Shown one piece after another: positions 60,020-64,000 of a stretch of 64,000 nucleotides of DNA. The DNA is from Candidatus Aalborgicola defluviihabitans (GTDB lineage: Bacteria > Pseudomonadota > Gammaproteobacteria > Burkholderiales > Burkholderiaceae_C), in assembly GCA_016705575.1 (NCBI GenBank), contig JADIXX010000001.1, forward strand, positions 186,001-250,000, written 5' to 3'. The position numbers were made by a program, and so were the translations under genes. The stretch's first letter is position 1. Each line of letters starts with the position of its first letter. The notes under the pieces were generated by a model. That model did no database searches. It was not told the origin of the DNA and saw only the letters and a program-made list of their open reading frames with translations.

Positions 60020-61356
60020 CCACACCTACTCCTACCCCTTCCGTCGAAACCCAAACAACCGTGACAACGGCTGACCTAAAGGCGCTGTTGGGTGACGCCA
60101 GTGCTGTGCGGCCCTGGTGGCAACGCCCCAGCCTGTGGGGTGGCGTGCTGCTTGTGCTGGCCGTGGCCGCAGGGCTCTGGTATTGGCAGATGCACAAGGC
60201 CAGCAGTGCACAGCCCAGTTACGTGACTGAACCGGTGCAAAAGGGCAACCTGACCCTGACCGTCGCAGCCAACGGCACGCTGCAACCCACGCGTGCAGTG
60301 AACATTGGCAGTGAGCTCTCGGGCACGGTCACGCGGGTATTTGTCGATGTGAACGATCGGGTCAAGAAAGGACAAATCCTGGTTGAGCTCGACACCTCCA
60401 AGTTGTCAGACCAGGTGTTGCGTTCGCGTGCTGCACTGGTTGCCGCGCTGGCACAGCAGGCCCTGAGCACGGCCACGGTCAAGGAGGCACGGGCCACCCT
60501 GGCCCGCTTTGAAGAAGTGGCGAAGCTCTCCGGCGGCAAGGTGCCATCGGCCACCGAACTCGACACCGCGCACGCGACCGCCGACCGTGCCGTGGCAGCC
60601 GATGACAGCGCCCGTGCCAACGTAACGCAAGCGCGGGCCACCCTGTCTACAGACGAGACCAACCTGTCCAAGGCGTCCATCCGGTCCCCCATTGACGGTG
60701 TGGTGCTGTCACGCACGGTGGACCCTGGCAATGCTGTCGCGGCGTCGTTGCAGGCCGTAACGCTGTTTTCCATTGCAGAAGACATTGCGCGCTTGCGGCT
60801 GGAAGTGAGCGTGGACGAAGCCGATGTGGGCTCGGTCCAGGTTGGGCAGAAAGCCAGCTTCACCGTCAGTGCCTACCCGTCGCGCCGCTACCCGGCCAAG
60901 ATCACCCGCGTGGCCTACGGTTCCACCAAGACCGATAACGTGGTGACCTACACCACCTACCTGGACGTGGACAACTCCGACCTGAGCCTGCGCCCGGGTA
61001 TGACGGCCTCATCCACCATTGTCTCTACCGAACGCAACGGCGTGTTGCTGGTGCCCAATACCGCCCTGCGTTTTTCGCCCACGACGGCTGCTGCGGCTGC
61101 AGCGACACCTGCCTCCGACAGTGGTGGCGTGGTGTCCAAACTGCTGCCGCGCATGCCGCGCGGCGGCGGGCGCAAGTCCGCCACCGGCAACGGGCCGGTT
61201 GCCAAGCAGGTCTGGACGCTTAAGAACGGTCAGGCCGTGGCAGTGTCCGTCAAGGCCGGCATCAGCGATGGACGCATGACCGAAGTCACGGGCGAAGGCT
61301 TGCAAGAGGGCATGGCGGTCATCACCGACCAGCGTGCAGCCGGAGCGGCCCAGTGA
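60016..61356 (+). CDS. Periplasmic adaptor, HlyD/MacA family
   Basis: 446 residues. A cytoplasmic stretch, one membrane helix at about 38-56 (LWGGVLLVLAVAAGLWYW), then lipoyl halves around a coiled-coil: AANGTLQPTRAVNIGSELSG, VNDRVKKGQILVELD, and SIRSPIDGVVLSRTVDPGNA. A Gly/Arg-rich insert lies near 375-395 (PRMPRGGGRKSATGN). It joins the NodT-like channel to the MacB-type transporter. Coupled to both neighbours by short overlaps. Confidence 0.94.
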   Translation: MTTPTPTPSVETQTTVTTADLKALLGDASAVRPWWQRPSLWGGVLLVLAVAAGLWYWQMHKASSAQPSYVTEPVQKGNLTLTVAANGTLQPTRAVNIGSELSGTVTRVFVDVNDRVKKGQILVELDTSKLSDQVLRSRAALVAALAQQALSTATVKEARATLARFEEVAKLSGGKVPSATELDTAHATADRAVAADDSARANVTQARATLSTDETNLSKASIRSPIDGVVLSRTVDPGNAVAASLQAVTLFSIAEDIARLRLEVSVDEADVGSVQVGQKASFTVSAYPSRRYPAKITRVAYGSTKTDNVVTYTTYLDVDNSDLSLRPGMTASSTIVSTERNGVLLVPNTALRFSPTTAAAAAATPASDSGGVVSKLLPRMPRGGGRKSATGNGPVAKQVWTLKNGQAVAVSVKAGISDGRMTEVTGEGLQEGMAVITDQRAAGAAQ

Positions 61357-62090
61357 GTCAACCTGTGAGCCAACCGCTGATTCGCCTGCGGGGCATCACC
61401 AAGGTCTATGGTCAGGGCGCGACAGCCCTGCAGGCGCTCAAGGGCGTAGACTTGGACATTGAGGCGGGTGAATTTGTGGCCATCATGGGCCCCAGCGGTT
61501 CTGGCAAGTCCACCGCCATGAACACGCTGGGCGGTTTGGATACACCCACCAGTGGCGAATACCTGTTTCAGGGGTTGCACGTTGAGAAACTCACCCGCGA
61601 CCAGCGCGCCATGTTGCGCAGGCGCTATCTGGGCTTTGTGTTCCAGGGCTTTAATCTGCTGGCACGCACATCGGCCCAGGAAAATGTGGAGTTACCCCTG
61701 CTGTACCGGGGTGAGCCCGCAGCGGCCCGGCATGCTGCGGCCGCAGCCGCCCTGGATTCGGTTGGACTCAAAGGCTGGGAGCACCACACGCCCGCAGAAT
61801 TGTCGGGCGGGCAGCAGCAGCGCGTGGCCATTGCCCGCGCCATTGTGACCCAGCCGGCGGTGCTGTTGGCCGATGAGCCAACCGGCAACCTGGACACCCA
61901 TCGCAGCCGCGAGATCATGGACCTGCTTTGGCGCTTGAACGTGGACCATGGCATCACCGTGCTGATGGTCACCCATGAGTCCGACATGGCGGCCTACGCC
62001 AAGCGCATCGTGCGCTTTGTGGACGGCGTGATCGCCAGTGACGAACGCAATCCCCATCCCGTGGGCGAATTGGCCGAGCAGGTGCACTGA
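61353..62090 (+). CDS. MacB-type ABC transporter ATPase
   Basis: 245 residues with a GTG start at 61353 overlapping the adaptor stop (GTGA). MGPSGSGKST (Walker A), LSGGQQQRVAIARA (signature), VLLADEPTGNLD (Walker B) and TVLMVTHESD (switch). LolD/MacB group. The ATPase is separate from the permease, unlike fused MacB of Escherichia coli. Confidence 0.95.
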   Translation: MSQPVSQPLIRLRGITKVYGQGATALQALKGVDLDIEAGEFVAIMGPSGSGKSTAMNTLGGLDTPTSGEYLFQGLHVEKLTRDQRAMLRRRYLGFVFQGFNLLARTSAQENVELPLLYRGEPAAARHAAAAAALDSVGLKGWEHHTPAELSGGQQQRVAIARAIVTQPAVLLADEPTGNLDTHRSREIMDLLWRLNVDHGITVLMVTHESDMAAYAKRIVRFVDGVIASDERNPHPVGELAEQVH

Positions 62091-63295
62091 TGTTGCTCAA
62101 TACCCTTTTATTGGCCCTGCGCTCCATCCGGCGCAACCTGATGCGCTCGTTCCTCACCATTTTGGGCATTGTGATCGGGGTCAGTGCCGTGATCACCATG
62201 GTGACCCTGGGCAATGGCGCCACCCTAGCGGTGCAGAACCAGATTTCCAGCCTGGGCACCAATTTGTTGCAAGTGCGCCCCGGCCAGCGCATGGGACCGG
62301 GTGGCGGCGGCAGTGCCGTGGCGTTCAAGGAATCCGATGGCGAAGCCATTGCCACCCAGATTGGCGGCGTAGCAGCGGTCGCGCCCGAAGCCCGCTCAGG
62401 CGCCACCCTGGTGGCCAATGGCCGAAACTGGTCCAGCAGTGTCATTGGCAGCACCAACGACTGGCTGATCACCGGCAACTGGACCATTGCCAGTGGCCGG
62501 GAGTTTTCTGATGACGAGGTCCGCGCGGGCGCTGCCGTCTGCCTGATCGGTGAGACCGTGCGCCGCGAGTTGTATGCCACGCAGACCGCGATGGGCGCGC
62601 AACTGCGGGTCAAGCAAATTTCCTGTGAAATCATTGGTGTGCTGGCCTCCAAGGGGCAGGGCGCCTTTGGCAACGACCAGGACGATCTGGTGCTGATGCC
62701 GATCAAGACACTGCAACGTCGCATTACTGGAAATATCCGCGTCAACACACTGCTGGTGTCCATGCAGGATGGCAGCGATAGCGCTCGCGTAACTGCTGGC
62801 ATCACCCAGTTGCTGCGCGAGCGCCGCAAATTGGCCAGCACCGATGAGGACAACTTCAACGTGCTCGACACCAAACAGTTGGCCGACACGCTGTCGGGCA
62901 CCACCAAAGTTATGACCATGCTGCTGGGCGCAGTGGCTGCGGTGAGCTTGCTGGTGGGCGGCATTGGCATCATGAACATCATGCTGGTTAGCGTGACCGA
63001 GCGCACGCGCGAGATTGGTCTGCGCCTGGCCATTGGCGCCCTGGAGCGCGAGGTGCTGCTGCAGTTCTTGATTGAGGCGGTGGTGCTGGCCGCGTTGGGC
63101 GGGCTGGTAGGCATTGTGCTGGCCACGATAGCGTCTATCGGGCTGGCGCAGCTAATGTCTGTGCCCTACACCTTCAACCTGTCGGTGAATGTGATGTCGT
63201 TTGTGTTCTCGGCCTTCATTGGCGTGCTTTTTGGCTACTTTCCGGCCCGCCGCGCCGCGCGGATGGATCCGATCGAAGCGCTGCGGCACGAGTGA
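62090..63295 (+). CDS. MacB-type ABC transporter permease
   Basis: 401 residues with four membrane helices: one near the N-terminus (FLTILGIVIGVSAVITMVTL), a large periplasmic domain, and three at the C-terminus (LLGAVAAVSLLVGGIGIMNI and after). VTERTREIGLRLAIGA and FPARRAARMDPIEALRHE are the MacB/FtsX-type coupling and C-terminal motifs. It begins at the last base of the ATPase stop (TGATG). With NodT and MacA partners it likely exports a drug, peptide or lipid. Confidence 0.95.
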   Translation: MLLNTLLLALRSIRRNLMRSFLTILGIVIGVSAVITMVTLGNGATLAVQNQISSLGTNLLQVRPGQRMGPGGGGSAVAFKESDGEAIATQIGGVAAVAPEARSGATLVANGRNWSSSVIGSTNDWLITGNWTIASGREFSDDEVRAGAAVCLIGETVRRELYATQTAMGAQLRVKQISCEIIGVLASKGQGAFGNDQDDLVLMPIKTLQRRITGNIRVNTLLVSMQDGSDSARVTAGITQLLRERRKLASTDEDNFNVLDTKQLADTLSGTTKVMTMLLGAVAAVSLLVGGIGIMNIMLVSVTERTREIGLRLAIGALEREVLLQFLIEAVVLAALGGLVGIVLATIASIGLAQLMSVPYTFNLSVNVMSFVFSAFIGVLFGYFPARRAARMDPIEALRHE

Positions 63296-63298
63296 TAT

Positions 63299-63356
63299 GC
63301 TACGAATTATGTAGCTAACTGTACTTATTTCACGAGGGCTAGCGGCCTTTTTCTCA
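63299..63356 (+). repeat. Dispersed palindromic repeat, copy 7 (between the permease gene and the DUF1501 gene)
   Basis: GCTACGAATTATGTAGCTAAC, core TTCACGAGGGCTAGCGGCC, then TTTTTCTCATGAG. It fills the gap between two convergent genes; as a palindrome with flanking T-rich sequence it might also act in termination. Confidence 0.85.
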
Positions 63357-64000
63357 TGAGGGGCGTATCAAGCCTTGCAGGGAATTGTCCCACGCGTAAC
63401 CGGGAAACAAGGTGTTCAGTTCTGCATCCGTCAATCCGTGGACATGGCGCAGAACCTGGGCAAAGACGCCACGAAAATCATTGTGCACGGGCAGGTCGCG
63501 CTTGTCGTGTAGCTGCTCGGCGGCAAGCCCTTGCCAAGCTCCATGCCAGCGTCCGCCCTGTACCCGGTTTCCCATCAGCCACATGGCGTTGCCGTGGCCG
63601 TGGTCGGTGCCGCGGGTTCCGTTCTCTGCGCTGGTGCGGCCAAATTCGCTGCACACCATCACCACATCGTTGGGTTGGGCAAAGTCCCTGCGCAGCTGCA
63701 CCAGGGTTCGGGCCAAATCACCCAGGTTGTTGGCCAGTGCGCCGGTGACGTTGCCCTGGTTGGCGTGGGTGTCCCAGCCGCCTGCCGACAAGAAACCCAG
63801 GCGCAAACTGCGGTCGCGGCGCATCAATGTGCCCAGATGCTGTGCATCCAGTAGCAGCCCCTTTGCCGGTCCGGCACCGTTATTGGCGGCCGCCATTTCT
63901 TTGCTGTCCATGCCAGGGGCGCCCATGGTGGTGTTGGTGTCGTTGGTGAGTGTTTGGGCGGTTTGCATGCGGCTGTCTGCGCCGGCGCGAAACGTTTGGG
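63354..64000 (-). CDS. DUF1501 family protein, 3' part (runs off the window)
   Basis: The C-terminal 200-odd residues are present; the start lies beyond base 64000. Landmarks of the DUF1501 (sulfatase-like fold) family are LSAGGWDTHANQGN, VVMVCSEFGRTSAENGTRG and TDHGHGNAMWLMG. Such proteins are usually Tat-exported and paired with a DUF1800 gene; neither can be checked here. Function unknown. Confidence 0.9.
   Translation of the reverse strand, partial: QTFRAGADSRMQTAQTLTNDTNTTMGAPGMDSKEMAAANNGAGPAKGLLLDAQHLGTLMRRDRSLRLGFLSAGGWDTHANQGNVTGALANNLGDLARTLVQLRRDFAQPNDVVMVCSEFGRTSAENGTRGTDHGHGNAMWLMGNRVQGGRWHGAWQGLAAEQLHDKRDLPVHNDFRGVFAQVLRHVHGLTDAELNTLFPGYAWDNSLQGLIRPS

Noticed and set aside
63100..63170. 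Possible eighth repeat copy near the end of the permease gene (GATAGCG...CTATCG...AGCTAATG)
   Set aside because: It lacks the CGAGGGCTAG core and the spacing, and the protein here is ordinary MacB sequence.

Overview
The window is a chromosomal segment of a betaproteobacterium, most likely a Comamonadaceae member close to Rhodoferax. This is an inference from protein-level resemblance, from gene neighbourhoods such as tpiA-secG-tRNA-Leu-nuoA..N-NUDIX-DUF1178, and from a dispersed repeat of a kind I associate with that family. No CRISPR array, insertion sequence, phage gene or rRNA was seen. Coding density is high and no gene-free stretch exceeds 300 bases.

Layout. 1-8 kb: a Cys-rich secreted peptide coupled to a DUF6969 protein, a PAS-GGDEF-EAL protein, suhB, trmJ, cysE, a zinc-ribbon plus DUF1887-like nuclease, and mog-darP. 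8.5-13.5 kb: pmbA, a marR/PLP-lyase pair divergent from a cytochrome P450 across a clear palindromic operator, yqeY and rpsU. 13.7-23 kb (minus strand): a nitrite-assimilation cluster of nirC/focA, a PP2C-kinase fusion, nirB in two overlapping pieces, a PilJ-like secreted sensor, nirD, ybiB and cobA, followed by a BaiN/HI0933-type flavoprotein. 23-32.5 kb: tsaD, hsp20, a substrate-binding protein, rpsO, pnp, a quinone oxidoreductase, tpiA, secG and tRNA-Leu(GAG). 32.5-48 kb: the complete nuoA-N operon for respiratory complex I, then NUDIX and DUF1178 genes. 48-56 kb: an ABC exporter, a c-type cytochrome, a Dnr-like Crp/Fnr regulator, and cytochrome cd1 nitrite reductase nirS with a coupled beta-propeller protein. 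A perfect FNR/Dnr box separates nirS from a TonB-dependent receptor. 56-64 kb: a frameshifted CrtC/AttH-like gene coupled to a cysteine-synthase-family gene, a NodT-MacA-MacB type tripartite efflux operon, and the 3' part of a DUF1501 gene.

How the parts work together. Complex I, NirS, cytochrome c and the Dnr-like regulator point to a facultative respirer that reduces nitrite. The siroheme arm (CobA, NirBD, NirC) would assimilate nitrite. That arm looks damaged: nirB carries a one-base frameshift, the kinase lacks its usual C-terminus, and no assimilatory nitrate reductase lies in the cluster.

The most distinctive signal is a family of seven copies of an imperfectly palindromic element of about 60 bases with core CGAGGGCTAG. 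All seven lie in the same orientation on the plus strand whatever the direction of the host gene. Four are read through in frame inside protein genes (trmJ, the flavoprotein, ybiB, the ABC exporter). Three sit in gaps, one of them next to the nirD ribosome binding site and one against a start codon.
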